Shown: positions 10,062 through 19,337, counted from the first letter of the stretch. The stretch is 59,953 nucleotides of DNA from Gammaproteobacteria bacterium (GCA_029210875.1 JARGFJ010000010.1:1-59953); one strand, 5' to 3'. Numbers and translations are program-made. Notes: generated from the sequence alone by a model not told the origin.

Positions 10062-11288
10062 TTAACGTCCAAGTGCAACGCCAGCGAGATCCCACATGGG
10101 TAAGAATACGCCCAGCGCTAAAACCAACACCATGCCACCAATGACGGTGATTAATATGGGTTCAATTGCACTACTTAGTTTTTTGGTGTCGTAATCAACT
10201 TCACGTTCATAGAAGTTGGCAACTTCATCAAGCATATCATCGACGGCACCCGTATCTTCACCGACCGAGATCATTTGTAGCACCAAAGGTGTGAACATAT
10301 TGCTGGCTATGGCAGATTGAGTCAGTGATTCACCATGTTCAAGACCATCACGCATTGACAGGATACGTTGTTCTAAAAATGTATTTTCGACTGCTTTACT
10401 GACTATGACCAATGCTTGAGTAATGGGCACACCCGCACGAAACGACATTGAAAATGCGCGTGAGAACCGAGCCAGAGTACCGCGCTCGATAATATCACCA
10501 ATTAAAGGCAGCTTGAGTTTATAACGATCAAGCTGATAACGACCTGATTCGGTATTAAAGTAGCCCTTTACGGCAAAAAAACTGACTACTAATAATAAAG
10601 AAATAATGTGCCAATAATTTACGGCGAAAGTTGAGGATGCCATTAACAGTTTTGTTGCCCAAGGCAATTCACTACCAAAGCCAGCAAAAACACTTGCAAA
10701 TGCCGGAATAACAAATAAGTTGATCACAACTATTGCTATAACCATCGCGATCATTACAAAAATAGGGTAACGCAGGGCAGCTTTGATTCGATCTTGTGTC
10801 TCTTTATCAATCTCTAAATAGCTATGGATCTGTTCAAAGGCGCGATCAAGCTGGCCTGTATTTTCACCGACATTTATCATGCTGATAAATAAGGTAGGAA
10901 ATATATTGGTATGTTTTTGCATGCTGCCAGCCAATGATCGACCACTTTCCAGATCATTGGCAATCTGATGGAGTGATTCAGATAAACCATCATGGGTCAT
11001 ATGTGATTGTAAACCGCGCAATGCCGCTAAAATCGATATGCCCGATTTGAGTAATGTTGCCATTTGACGACTAAACATAATCAAATCGTTAATGTTGGGT
11101 GGTTGTCGTAAATAAACTTTTATATTTTCCAGTACATCAGCGTGTTCAGCATTGGCTAATGTGATATCAACTGGAGTAATACCGATATTAATGAGATGGC
11201 TGGCGGTATCACTGCTGGATGTTGCTTCCATCTGGCCGGTGATCATTTCACCTTGTTGATTGCGACCTTTATATTGAAATAGTGGCAT
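10062..11288 (-). CDS. mshG: MSHA pilus inner-membrane platform protein MshG (GspF/PilC family)
   Basis: A 408-residue GspF/PilC-family protein that forms the inner-membrane platform coupling the MshE motor to pilin insertion. It has two repeated T2SSF domains (about 70-195 and 275-395, with FSRQMATLLKSGI and FSRAFSMSFRAGVPITQAL) and three membrane segments (about 170-195, 220-240 and 375-400). Its length is normal for the family. It begins 18 bases after mshE and is probably cotranscribed with it. Confidence 0.9.
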   Translation of the reverse strand: MPLFQYKGRNQQGEMITGQMEATSSSDTASHLINIGITPVDITLANAEHADVLENIKVYLRQPPNINDLIMFSRQMATLLKSGISILAALRGLQSHMTHDGLSESLHQIANDLESGRSLAGSMQKHTNIFPTLFISMINVGENTGQLDRAFEQIHSYLEIDKETQDRIKAALRYPIFVMIAMVIAIVVINLFVIPAFASVFAGFGSELPWATKLLMASSTFAVNYWHIISLLLVVSFFAVKGYFNTESGRYQLDRYKLKLPLIGDIIERGTLARFSRAFSMSFRAGVPITQALVIVSKAVENTFLEQRILSMRDGLEHGESLTQSAIASNMFTPLVLQMISVGEDTGAVDDMLDEVANFYEREVDYDTKKLSSAIEPILITVIGGMVLVLALGVFLPMWDLAGVALGR

Positions 11289-11306
11289 AGTCAGTCAGTC
11301 GCCTGA

Positions 11307-13052
11307 TTACACGACAATGTCATGTTGTGGCAAGGTTTGTTCGGCTGGCATAACTGCGATATCGCCAGCAATACGGATGACTTCATCAAGTGTCGTTACA
11401 CCCTGTTTGGCAAGATTGATAGCATTCTCAGTTAAGCTTATGAAATTAGCCTGTTTTTTTGCCAAGGCATTAAATTCACTACTATTTCCATGTTGTAAGC
11501 AGTCAGCAAGTTCAGGTGTCATGATCAGTAATTCATAAATGCCGATTCGGCCGTTATAACCCGTGTTATTACACTGATTGCAGCCGTTGTGTTGGTAAAA
11601 AGTTGGCCATGTTTGTTGTGTTCCAAGCAAATGTGCTAACACTAATAGATCATGTTCTTCAGCTTGAGTCGGGGTTTTGCAATCAGGGCATAATCGTCTT
11701 ATTAAACGCTGGGCTAACACTGCTTGCAAAGAGGCGGCTATAAGAAAAGGTTCAGCCCCCATATCAACTAAGCGATTGACGGTACTAATGGCATCGTTAG
11801 TATGCAGGGTTGATAGTACCAAGTGCCCGGTCATCGCAGCCCGTAAGCCAATTTCTACAGTTTCCTGATCGCGCATTTCCCCGATTAAAATGATGTCCGG
11901 ATCCTGGCGTAAGGCAGTGCGAAGTACATTGGGGAAAGTTAGCCCAATTTTTTCATGTATTTGAACCTGATTTACCCGTGGTAGTTGATATTCAACAGGA
12001 TCTTCGGCCGTGATAATTTTTGATTCGGGTGTATTGATTTCAGATAAAGCGGCATAAAGTGTTGTCGTTTTACCACTGCCTGTTGGACCGGTCACAAGTA
12101 CTAAACCATGTGGTTTACGGATTAAACGGCGAAGTGGTTGTAAGATATCTTGTGGTACTCCAAGTTTATTAAAATCGAGTAAGCCTTGAGAATGATCTAA
12201 TAACCGCATCACTACCGATTCACCATGCACCATTGGCATAGTTGATAAACGTACATCAATCGCTTTATTGTTGACTTTAATATTAAAGCGTCCATCTTGT
12301 GGTAAACGCTTTTCTGAAATATTTAAGCCTGCCATTAATTTTAGACGTGATGTTAAAGCAGACGCGATCCGTGTTTCCTCAACAATTTGCTCGTGCAACA
12401 CACCATCGATGCGTTGACGAATTCGTAGGACATTACTATCTGGCTCAATATGGATATCAGATGCGCGGATACCGACAGCATCTTCAAAGATGGCTTGTAA
12501 TAACTTTATAACAGGTGCATCAGCTGTGCTGGTCGATTGCGTCAGTGATTGCAGATCAAAATCTGACTCAGCAATTTCATCATGCAGTACTTCGGCAAGC
12601 GAATCAATTTCTTCAGTTTTACGATATGCCGTATCAAGATGGTGCAATAAGTCACTTTCACTTATGGCAACAACCAAAATGGGCTGATTCAGTGCTTTGA
12701 TAATTTCATCATAGGCATAGATATCAGTCGGATCGGCCATACCAACAACGATTTGGTTATTTTCCTGTTTGAGTGCAATTGCTCTAAATCGACGTGCGTG
12801 AATTTCTGGTAATTTCTTAAGTATGTCTTTATCAACAGGGTATGTTTTGAGGTTGACATAGGAAATGCCTAACTGGGTAGACAATAGGGTTAATAATTGC
12901 TCTTCTTGGATATAGCCAAGATCAATTAAGGTTTTACCTAATTTTCGACGCGTTTTTTTCTGTTCAGCTAGTGCATTTTGGAGTTGAGTTTCGGAGATCA
13001 GCTTTTGTTCAATTAACAAATCACCAATTCGAATTCGTTTTCTAATATCCAT
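11307..13052 (-). CDS. mshE: MSHA pilus extension ATPase MshE (GspE/PilB family)
   Basis: A 581-residue hexameric ATPase that drives pilus extension. The N terminus holds two MshEN-type motifs (IRIGDLLIEQKLISETQLQ at about 7-25 and RKLGKTLIDLGYIQEEQLL at about 36-54); in characterised MshE proteins these bind c-di-GMP. The C-terminal motor has Walker A GPTGSGKTTTL (about 320), an Asp box, Walker B IILIGEMRD and a His box (GHLVLSTLHTND), followed by a CxxC...CxxC zinc motif (CPDC, CNQC). It heads the visible operon. The mshI-N genes usually found upstream, including secretin mshL, are absent here. Confidence 0.92.
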   Translation of the reverse strand: MDIRKRIRIGDLLIEQKLISETQLQNALAEQKKTRRKLGKTLIDLGYIQEEQLLTLLSTQLGISYVNLKTYPVDKDILKKLPEIHARRFRAIALKQENNQIVVGMADPTDIYAYDEIIKALNQPILVVAISESDLLHHLDTAYRKTEEIDSLAEVLHDEIAESDFDLQSLTQSTSTADAPVIKLLQAIFEDAVGIRASDIHIEPDSNVLRIRQRIDGVLHEQIVEETRIASALTSRLKLMAGLNISEKRLPQDGRFNIKVNNKAIDVRLSTMPMVHGESVVMRLLDHSQGLLDFNKLGVPQDILQPLRRLIRKPHGLVLVTGPTGSGKTTTLYAALSEINTPESKIITAEDPVEYQLPRVNQVQIHEKIGLTFPNVLRTALRQDPDIILIGEMRDQETVEIGLRAAMTGHLVLSTLHTNDAISTVNRLVDMGAEPFLIAASLQAVLAQRLIRRLCPDCKTPTQAEEHDLLVLAHLLGTQQTWPTFYQHNGCNQCNNTGYNGRIGIYELLIMTPELADCLQHGNSSEFNALAKKQANFISLTENAINLAKQGVTTLDEVIRIAGDIAVMPAEQTLPQHDIVV

Positions 13053-13134
13053 GTGACGCTATCTCATTACATCGTTGATGGGCTGAATTGTGTCATATCA
13101 GGCTGATTGATGCGAGTAATGTTCATAAGTGACG

Positions 13135-13473
13135 CTAAAGTTGCAGCCACACTTCATCATTATTACGCAGTTCAATAGTCAAACTAGTCAAACTTTGGCC
13201 ACTACATGGGCCTGCAACACAATGTCCTTGTTCGAGTGTAAATAAGGCACCATGGGTTGAACATTGTATATGGGTTCCTTCTAATGACATAAATTCATCA
13301 GGTTGCCAATTAAGAGGAATACCAAGATGGGGACACTGATTTTGATAAGCTTGAACCTGATTATCCTGACGTACGGCAAATAATTCGAATTTGCCATCAG
13401 GTGTATCTATGTCAAAACTACGTGCCTGATAATTGGGAATATCGTGTCTATTGCAAAGAAAATACTGTGACAT
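13135..13473 (-). CDS. Rieske [2Fe-2S] domain protein
   Basis: A soluble Rieske-type protein of about 112 residues. Both cluster-binding boxes are present: QCPHLGIPL (Cys-x-His) and QCSTHGALF (Cys-x-x-His). There is no membrane anchor and no attached catalytic domain, so it is probably a small ferredoxin or a nitrite-reductase-NirD-like subunit. I start it at the ATG at 13473 (MSQYFLCNRHDI); the open frame extends upstream inside the kinase gene, but that part resembles no Rieske N terminus. It begins four bases after the stop of the PfkB kinase gene, so the two are probably cotranscribed. The partner enzyme is unknown. Confidence 0.85.
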   Translation of the reverse strand: MSQYFLCNRHDIPNYQARSFDIDTPDGKFELFAVRQDNQVQAYQNQCPHLGIPLNWQPDEFMSLEGTHIQCSTHGALFTLEQGHCVAGPCSGQSLTSLTIELRNNDEVWLQL

Positions 13474-13477
13474 AAGC

Positions 13478-14356
13478 TTATTTTTGGAAAGTGAAATCAG
13501 CAAGTAAATTATTAAAACCATGTTGGCTACATTTGTGACTAGCCAGCTGATTAGCATAACCGACTGCAGTGACTAAGTCATCACCATTTACAAGTCGGTG
13601 GATGAGTCCTGCATTAAAGGCATCACCAGCACCCAATGTATCAATAACGTCTGTTTGATTTGACGTGGGGACATGACGTGGTAATGCGTGATTGGTTTTG
13701 ACCCACGCACCTAATGCGCCCCAAGTACATGTTGCTGTTAGCTTATCAGGTAGTGACCTCAGTAAGTCGCTGGCACTGGCAAAACCTTTTTCAACAGCAT
13801 AGTGTTTTGAAAACAAGAGGTAATTCGGCAGCTCAAACAGGCTTTCAATATCGGGTCGTGCTTTTTCAACTTCAAGTGAACAGGGAAGATTGGGAAAATG
13901 CTGTTTAACATACTGCAACATCATGTTGGTGTCATCAATCGCTCGACCTTCAAAATGAACCCAGTCAAACACGCTTAGATCTATCTTCTTAAAATCATCA
14001 AAGCGATATTCGGGACAATCGCGATAATGCACGATAGTTCTGCTACCGTTTTGTTGATTGAGCGTGATGTAGGATGTTGGTATTTTGCCTTGTTGCAATC
14101 GCCGACAATTTTTTGTATCAATGGTGTGATGTTGCAAATCATTCAAGATAGTTTGACTGTCAGCTTCGTCAATTAACACACCAGCCCAAGCGCTGTTATG
14201 ACCAAGCTGATTTAATACAACCAAGGTGTTAGTTGCATTACCACCGCGAGATTTGTACTGGCGAAGGGCACGTTGTTCACTGTCTTCGCCGGGATAGCTT
14301 TCGACGGTATTGACGATATCTAAGGTTGCGATACCTACTGCTAGGATAGTTGCCAT
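13478..14356 (-). CDS. PfkB-family carbohydrate kinase (ketohexokinase-like)
   Basis: A 292-residue ribokinase/PfkB-family sugar kinase. The N-terminal motif RGGNATNTLVVLNQLG and the C-terminal signature DTLGAGDAFNAG, with the catalytic Asp in GAGD, are both intact. The overall pattern (short N terminus, VHFEGR, SLEVEKARPDIE) is nearest to ketohexokinase-like members. The exact sugar cannot be told from the sequence. It lies 59 bp after adk on the same strand and immediately before the Rieske gene, so the three could form one transcript. Confidence 0.88.
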   Translation of the reverse strand: MATILAVGIATLDIVNTVESYPGEDSEQRALRQYKSRGGNATNTLVVLNQLGHNSAWAGVLIDEADSQTILNDLQHHTIDTKNCRRLQQGKIPTSYITLNQQNGSRTIVHYRDCPEYRFDDFKKIDLSVFDWVHFEGRAIDDTNMMLQYVKQHFPNLPCSLEVEKARPDIESLFELPNYLLFSKHYAVEKGFASASDLLRSLPDKLTATCTWGALGAWVKTNHALPRHVPTSNQTDVIDTLGAGDAFNAGLIHRLVNGDDLVTAVGYANQLASHKCSQHGFNNLLADFTFQK

Positions 14357-14415
14357 AAATGTAAGTTCAGCCTCTTGCCCAAAAAGAACAGGACAAGAGG
14401 GTAAATAAATGACTC

Positions 14416-15063
14416 TTAGATATTATCGAAGATAGCACCGACAGCAGCAGTAATATCATCAACATTCCCTGTGCCAGCAATAGAATGTAATTTACCTTGC
14501 TGTTGGTAGTAACCTATCAATGGTTGGGTTGATTCTTGATAGACATTTAGACGATTGCCGATAGTTTCTTCATTATCATCAGCACGTTGGAACAATGGGC
14601 CACGGCAGACATCACATTCATCGTAATTTTTAGCTGGTGAGTAATAGATATTGTAGATAGAACCACAGTCTTTGCAGGTTCGACGGCCGGTTAAACGTTT
14701 TAATAAATCGTCAAAGGCAACATCAAGCAATACAACGCCTTGCAACGGTTGACCAAGTTCTGCCAACATTGAATCAAGCGCTTCTGCTTGGGCAATATTG
14801 CGAGGGAAACCATCCAAAATATAGCCATTTTTAGCGTCATCTTGTGATAAACGTTCACGAATTAAGCCAATAACGATGTCATCAGATACTAAAGCACCGG
14901 CATCCATTGCTGATTTTGCTTTTAAACCAAGTTCAGTTCCAGCATTGACGGCTGCTCGTAGTAAGTCACCAGTAGAGATTTGTGGGATGTTATATTTTTT
15001 TGATAACACTACACCTTGTGTGCCTTTGCCTGAGCCGGGTGCGCCTAATAAAACTGTTCTCAT
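14416..15063 (-). CDS. adk: Adenylate kinase
   Basis: Catalyses ATP + AMP = 2 ADP in the cytoplasm and balances adenine nucleotides. It has 215 residues and is the long-lid form. The P-loop is GAPGSGKGTQ (about 7-16), the AMP-binding region contains STGDLLRAAV, and there is DGFPRNIAQAEAL. The lid holds a four-cysteine zinc site (CKDC...CDVC), as in Gram-positive and some gammaproteobacterial enzymes, unlike the zinc-free lid of E. coli. It starts with a clear ATG at 15063. Confidence 0.96.
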   Translation of the reverse strand: MRTVLLGAPGSGKGTQGVVLSKKYNIPQISTGDLLRAAVNAGTELGLKAKSAMDAGALVSDDIVIGLIRERLSQDDAKNGYILDGFPRNIAQAEALDSMLAELGQPLQGVVLLDVAFDDLLKRLTGRRTCKDCGSIYNIYYSPAKNYDECDVCRGPLFQRADDNEETIGNRLNVYQESTQPLIGYYQQQGKLHSIAGTGNVDDITAAVGAIFDNI

Positions 15064-15113
15064 AAATTGCCTCTCTCAATTATGTTTGCTTAGCTAAAAG
15101 CCATTTTTGTTTG

Positions 15114-15977
15114 TTAAGATTGTAATGATGCGGTTAAGGCATCAAGTTGTTGTGCAACGTCGTGCAGTATTTCAGGGATGACGTCAGCAGGAAGTTGCAA
15201 TTGCTCCCATGCTACAGGGTTAAGTGGTGGAACATGATGATCGCCACTGTGACCAAATTCACCAGTAGCAGTGACCATAATGTCTGCAACATGGATTATG
15301 GCGACATGCAATGGATCGTTTACGGCCAATTCAGGACTATGATGCAAACGTGCAGGTTCGATCAATGACTCTGGCAAGCGCCACTTCCTGATAAGTGCTT
15401 CACCGACTTCGGTATGATCAAAACCGAAAATTCGACGTTCGGCTTGATAGATAAGCTCTTGACCAAATTGTGCTGCATTAATAGCCTCACGAGCCAGTTC
15501 AGGCATCGACTGATACATGACCAGACAACCAATATTGTGTAATAAACCACTGGTAAAAAACTGTTCTGTTGCCGGTAGTTTGCAACGTTTTGCTATGTGC
15601 TTTGCTGTGAGTGCACAGGCAAGGCTATGACGCCAAAATTCATCCAGATTAATTAAAGAACCTGGAATGCCCTTAAATGCATTAATGACCGATGTAGCCA
15701 AAACAAGTTGAATCAGTTCTTTGGTGCCCACAATTGTAATCGCTCTTGGAATGGTATTAATTTGCGACGGGAAACCATAATAAGGACTGTTGACAATTTT
15801 AAGCAAACGCGTGGTTAATGCTGGGTCGGTATTAATCACTTCGCTAATATCATCTGCCGAAGTATTGGCTTGTTGAATTAAGGTGCTTAGTTGAGCATAG
15901 GTGCTCGGTGGAGAAACTAATTCCAGTGATTTTGTGACCAAGGTATCGGCTGATAAAGTCATGTTAGTCAAAACCAT
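15114..15977 (-). CDS. HDOD domain signalling protein
   Basis: A 287-residue protein made almost wholly of one HDOD domain, the non-catalytic relative of HD phosphohydrolases found in bacterial signalling proteins. The typical pattern is visible: LVSPPSTYAQLSTLIQ, INTDPALTTRLLKIVNSPYYG, ITIVGTKELIQLVLATS and GLLHNIGCLV. No attached sensor or output domain is seen. A second ATG at 15962 is possible, lying one base after the stop of the small upstream ORF. The specific pathway is unknown. Confidence 0.85.
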   Translation of the reverse strand: MVLTNMTLSADTLVTKSLELVSPPSTYAQLSTLIQQANTSADDISEVINTDPALTTRLLKIVNSPYYGFPSQINTIPRAITIVGTKELIQLVLATSVINAFKGIPGSLINLDEFWRHSLACALTAKHIAKRCKLPATEQFFTSGLLHNIGCLVMYQSMPELAREAINAAQFGQELIYQAERRIFGFDHTEVGEALIRKWRLPESLIEPARLHHSPELAVNDPLHVAIIHVADIMVTATGEFGHSGDHHVPPLNPVAWEQLQLPADVIPEILHDVAQQLDALTASLQS

Positions 15978-16119
15978 GTTGAGTGGTTGATTTGGATTTT
16001 AGTTGAAAGTTTATTAGCTGTTGCATCACAGGATGGCTTAAATCACAAAATCGAAAACGGTCAAGCTGTTGGGCTTGCTGTTGTTTTAATTCGTTATGAT
16101 GTGATTGCTGTTCTGTCAT
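15964..16119 (-). CDS. Possible small protein (51 aa) between the S49 peptidase and the HDOD gene
   Basis: The ATG at 16119 overlaps the peptidase stop in a TAATG arrangement, and the stop at 15964 lies within the start of the HDOD gene, so the ORF fills the gap between the two genes exactly. The 51-residue product is glutamine- and histidine-rich at its N terminus (MTEQQSHHNELKQQQAQQ), followed by LDRFRFCDLSHPVMQQLINF. No signal peptide or membrane segment is seen, and I recognise no family. The stop/start overlap supports translation; that is the only evidence. Confidence 0.45.
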   Translation of the reverse strand: MTEQQSHHNELKQQQAQQLDRFRFCDLSHPVMQQLINFQLKSKSTTQHGFD

Positions 16120-17099
16120 TAGCGTAGACTCACAGATGATGATTCAGTAAACAATTGACTGATTGTAGCGCCTAGTTTACCAGCAAAACGATCCAGGTAA
16201 TTTGGTCTGGGCGTATAATCAACGATCTCTTCTGCACCAATTATGTCACGTGCAACAGTACTACTGTTGGCTAAACCATCAATTAAACCAAGCGGTAAGG
16301 CTTGTTCACCAGACCAAAATAACCCAGTAAATAAATCAGGGTTATCTGCTAATCGATCACCTCGACCTGCTTTGACCACATCAATAAATTGTTGATGAAT
16401 AGTATTAAGCATAGTATGTGCATGATCTATGTCTTTGTCCTTCATAGGAAGGAAGGGATCAAGAAAAGCTTTGTTTTCACCGGCAGTCAGCGAACGACGC
16501 TCAACACCTAATTTGGCAATCGTATCGGTAAAGCCAAAACTATCCATTCGTACACCGATTGAGCCAACAATGCTGGCTTTATCAGCATAAATTTCTTTGG
16601 CAGCAACAGCGATATAATAACCACCGGATGCACATACATCCTGGATTACCGCATAGATAGGAAAGTCAGGACGTGTTGTTTCAAGTCGTTTGATTTCATC
16701 ATTGATGATACCTGCTTGAACCGGGCTACCACCAGGTGTATTCAGTCTTAAGATCAAGCCTTTGGCATGTTGATTGTCAAAAGCATTACGGATACCCGTT
16801 ACGATTGTGTCAGCATTCGCTTCGGCATCGGCAGCAATTGCACCATTAATTTCGACCAAAGCCGTATGCGCTGTTTGATGAGATGCTATATCGCCTGATG
16901 GATTTGCCATGATCACAATGGCAACAAGGTAAAGCACTATAAAGCCCTTAAAGACATAACCCCAGCGGCGACTGGCCCGTTGTTCCTTTAACGCTGCAAA
17001 GGCAAGATCTTCAATGATTTTTCGTTCCCAAGTCGATGATGTCGCTTTAGTTTGATTAGTGTTATCACTCGATGATGGAAACTCACCAAATATTGCCAT
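16119..17099 (-). CDS. sppA: Signal peptide peptidase SppA-like (S49 family serine peptidase)
   Basis: A 326-residue membrane-anchored S49 peptidase, the short form of SppA, which degrades cleaved signal peptides and membrane protein fragments. It has a cytoplasmic N terminus, one membrane segment (about 47-65, FKGFIVLYLVAIVIMANPSG) and a periplasmic protease domain. The nucleophile Ser is in CASGGYYIA (about residue 157) and the general-base Lys is expected near VERRSLTAGENKAF. LRLNTPGGSPVQAG is a family signature. It follows the HAD gene, in an order (rluC-HAD-sppA) also known from Pseudomonas. Confidence 0.9.
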   Translation of the reverse strand: MAIFGEFPSSSDNTNQTKATSSTWERKIIEDLAFAALKEQRASRRWGYVFKGFIVLYLVAIVIMANPSGDIASHQTAHTALVEINGAIAADAEANADTIVTGIRNAFDNQHAKGLILRLNTPGGSPVQAGIINDEIKRLETTRPDFPIYAVIQDVCASGGYYIAVAAKEIYADKASIVGSIGVRMDSFGFTDTIAKLGVERRSLTAGENKAFLDPFLPMKDKDIDHAHTMLNTIHQQFIDVVKAGRGDRLADNPDLFTGLFWSGEQALPLGLIDGLANSSTVARDIIGAEEIVDYTPRPNYLDRFAGKLGATISQLFTESSSVSLR

Positions 17100-17161
17100 A
17101 ATTATCCGTTCCGTATAGTTAGTTGTAGAGTCAAAATGGCCAGTAAATCATAACCGTCAAA

Positions 17162-17815
17162 CTAGGACAAGTTGTTTAGCCATTGTTCAACTTCATATAA
17201 GTTGTTGACCAAACCTTTCGGCTTGCATACTTGTAGCCTGTCTTTACCATGGGCACCATGTGTAATTGCAAGACTATCAGCGCCAGCATTATGTGCCATT
17301 TGTAAATCAAATTCGGTATCACCGATCATTAATGTTGCCTTAGGTGCGACACCTAAAAAGTCCATTAATTGTTCTAACATTTGTGGATGGGGTTTTGAAT
17401 GACATTCATCAGCGCAACGTGTTGCGTGAAAAAAAACATCTAATTCAGTTTGTTTGAGTACTTTAGTTAAACCACGCCGACTTTTGCCTGTTGCGACGCC
17501 CAGAAAATAATTTCGTTGAGCCAGCTTTTTTATAAGTGCGTGGGCATGATCAAATAAAGGTGTGTGATGCGGGCTGTTTAGCCATACGTCACGATAGCCA
17601 TCGGCAAGTGCTGTTACCAGACTCTCACTGGCACCGGGATAGAGTGTTTGTACGGCTTCGTTTAACCCCAAACCAATAATGTGTTTAATTGAGTCATCGT
17701 CGAGTGGTTCGAGTTCTAAATGCTGTATTGCCTGCTGCATACAATCGACAATATGGCCTGTGGAATCCATTAAGGTGCCGTCCCAATCAAATACTATCAG
17801 TTCGTATTGGCTCAT
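17162..17815 (-). CDS. HAD-superfamily phosphatase (phosphoglycolate phosphatase-like)
   Basis: A 217-residue HAD hydrolase of subfamily IA. Motif I is FDWDGTLMDS (nucleophile and acid/base Asp), motif II is GVATGKS, motif III has the Lys in HSKPHPQML, and motif IV is MIGDTEFDLQMA. An alpha-helical cap sits between motifs I and II. The gene overlaps rluC by four bases (ATGA), so the two are coupled, as in Pseudomonas and relatives. The substrate is not determinable; phosphoglycolate or another small phosphate ester is likely. Confidence 0.88.
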   Translation of the reverse strand: MSQYELIVFDWDGTLMDSTGHIVDCMQQAIQHLELEPLDDDSIKHIIGLGLNEAVQTLYPGASESLVTALADGYRDVWLNSPHHTPLFDHAHALIKKLAQRNYFLGVATGKSRRGLTKVLKQTELDVFFHATRCADECHSKPHPQMLEQLMDFLGVAPKATLMIGDTEFDLQMAHNAGADSLAITHGAHGKDRLQVCKPKGLVNNLYEVEQWLNNLS

Positions 17816-18768
17816 GACCCATCTCTTAAACGATTAATAACACTTTGTAATGATTCTGGTAGCGGCGCTTCAAGCATTAGTTCTTGACCTGATGTCGGAT
17901 GAGTAATACCGAGTTTCCAAGCATGCAAAAATAGACGTTTTAAACCGAATTTTTTCATATCTTTGTTAAATTGACGATGACCATATTTATCGTCACCTGC
18001 TAAAGGATGGCCAGTATGAGCAGCATGAACACGAATTTGATGGGTACGTCCGGTGAATAAAACAACCTCGACCAATTGGGCAATGCTAAATTGGTCAACA
18101 GGGATAAATAAGGTTTTAGAATGCTTCCCTTCGGGATCAACGCGCACCATACGTTCACCCGATGAAACGGTATTTTTAAGTAAAGGTTGTTCAATCAGTA
18201 GTTGTTCGGTGCATAAGTTACCTTTAACAACCGTCAAATAGCGTTTATTTAAATCGTGATTAAGCATTTGTTGCTGCAAATTGAGTAGCGCACCTCGATT
18301 TTTTGCGAGCAATAAACAACCAGAAGTGTCACGATCAAGACGATGCACCAGTTCAAGATAGGGTAATTCTGATCGTGTTACGCGCAAGGCTTCAATAATG
18401 CCTTGATTAATAGTGCTACCCGCATGAACAGCGAGTCCAGCAGGTTTATTTAACACCAAGAGGTCGTCATCTTCTAATAAAACACACTGTTCAAGTTGTT
18501 GGCGTAGATGATCGTGAACAGTTGTTGGTGTGGTGTCTTCTGCAACACGGAGGGGGGGTACGCGGAGGCTATCGCCTGCTTGTAATTTATACGTCTGTTT
18601 GATCCGTCCTTTATTAACCCTGACTTCACCTTTACGTATTGCACGATAGATTCGACTTTTTGGCACCCCCTTTTCCAAGGTCAGTAAAAAGTTATCGATA
18701 CGTTGACCTGCTTGTGCAGCAGTTATGTCAATGAATTGGACAGAAGGTGTGGTGTTGGTCGATGTCAT
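17812..18768 (-). CDS. rluC: 23S rRNA pseudouridine synthase RluC
   Basis: Makes pseudouridine at positions 955, 2504 and 2580 (E. coli numbering) of 23S rRNA. It has 318 residues: an S4 RNA-binding domain (about 15-75, QRIDNFLLTLEKGVPKSRIYR) and a catalytic RluA-family domain with HRLDRDTSG, including the catalytic Asp at about residue 142. The C-terminal part has RTHQIRVHAAHTGHPLAGDDKYG. Its place divergent from rne and upstream of the HAD and sppA genes favours RluC over RluD. Confidence 0.93.
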   Translation of the reverse strand: MTSTNTTPSVQFIDITAAQAGQRIDNFLLTLEKGVPKSRIYRAIRKGEVRVNKGRIKQTYKLQAGDSLRVPPLRVAEDTTPTTVHDHLRQQLEQCVLLEDDDLLVLNKPAGLAVHAGSTINQGIIEALRVTRSELPYLELVHRLDRDTSGCLLLAKNRGALLNLQQQMLNHDLNKRYLTVVKGNLCTEQLLIEQPLLKNTVSSGERMVRVDPEGKHSKTLFIPVDQFSIAQLVEVVLFTGRTHQIRVHAAHTGHPLAGDDKYGHRQFNKDMKKFGLKRLFLHAWKLGITHPTSGQELMLEAPLPESLQSVINRLRDGS

Positions 18769-19337
18769 AAAAAGTCAGAATTATATTGCTGATAAATCAT
18801 CAGACTGTTATATTCAGTCGGCGGTCTATTTAATAAAGCGTCAAGTATACTGACTTTTGTTAAGTTAAACCTGAATTTGGCATTGTCGCGCCTTCGCAAT
18901 TCGAAGTCGAGGCGGCATCTGCCCCCAAAGTTTTGTAAGAAGCGTTTGACACCGGTCAAGCGTGATTTGGTGCTCGAAATGATGAGCATGAAGATAAGTG
19001 GTTCCCGCGTCTTGGTTATAAAGAAACAATAAAAGTACCAGGCAGGACAGTGACAAAGTAATTAATAACAATGTAGGTATCTGGCCAGCTACACCAGGGG
19101 GTGAAGCGCTGATACTGAGAAGTAAGTCGCAGCACATTATTGCGACAGTGGTTAAATCGAAAGCGCTGAATACAGTGCGAAACCACAAGGTAAGGGAAAA
19201 CAATGCGCACATCTAAGACGTATTGAACTATTAATTGCAGTGATGGGTTATGTCGTCCTGTATAAGTCAGAATTGACTTTTTAAGTCCTTTTAAAAAGGA
19301 TTAGCCAGCGTGAGAGCCTCAATTATGAGGTTAATGC
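18769..19337. promoter_or_regulatory. Divergent promoter region of rluC and rne, with a long rne leader
   Basis: This 569-bp stretch has no convincing gene. In E. coli the rne transcript has a leader of several hundred bases with hairpins through which RNase E destabilises its own mRNA, and the gap here is long enough for one. Visible hairpins include CTTCG/CGAAG at 18892-18906, a TCCTTTT/AAAAAGGA palindrome near 19290, and CCTC/GAGG just before the start codon at about 19317-19330. GAGG lies eight bases before the rne ATG. Autoregulation here is inferred by analogy. Confidence 0.5.

Noticed and set aside
18865-19212. Minus-strand 115-aa ORF between rluC and rne
   Set aside because: It has no recognisable domain, no SD, odd composition and lies where a leader and divergent promoters are expected.
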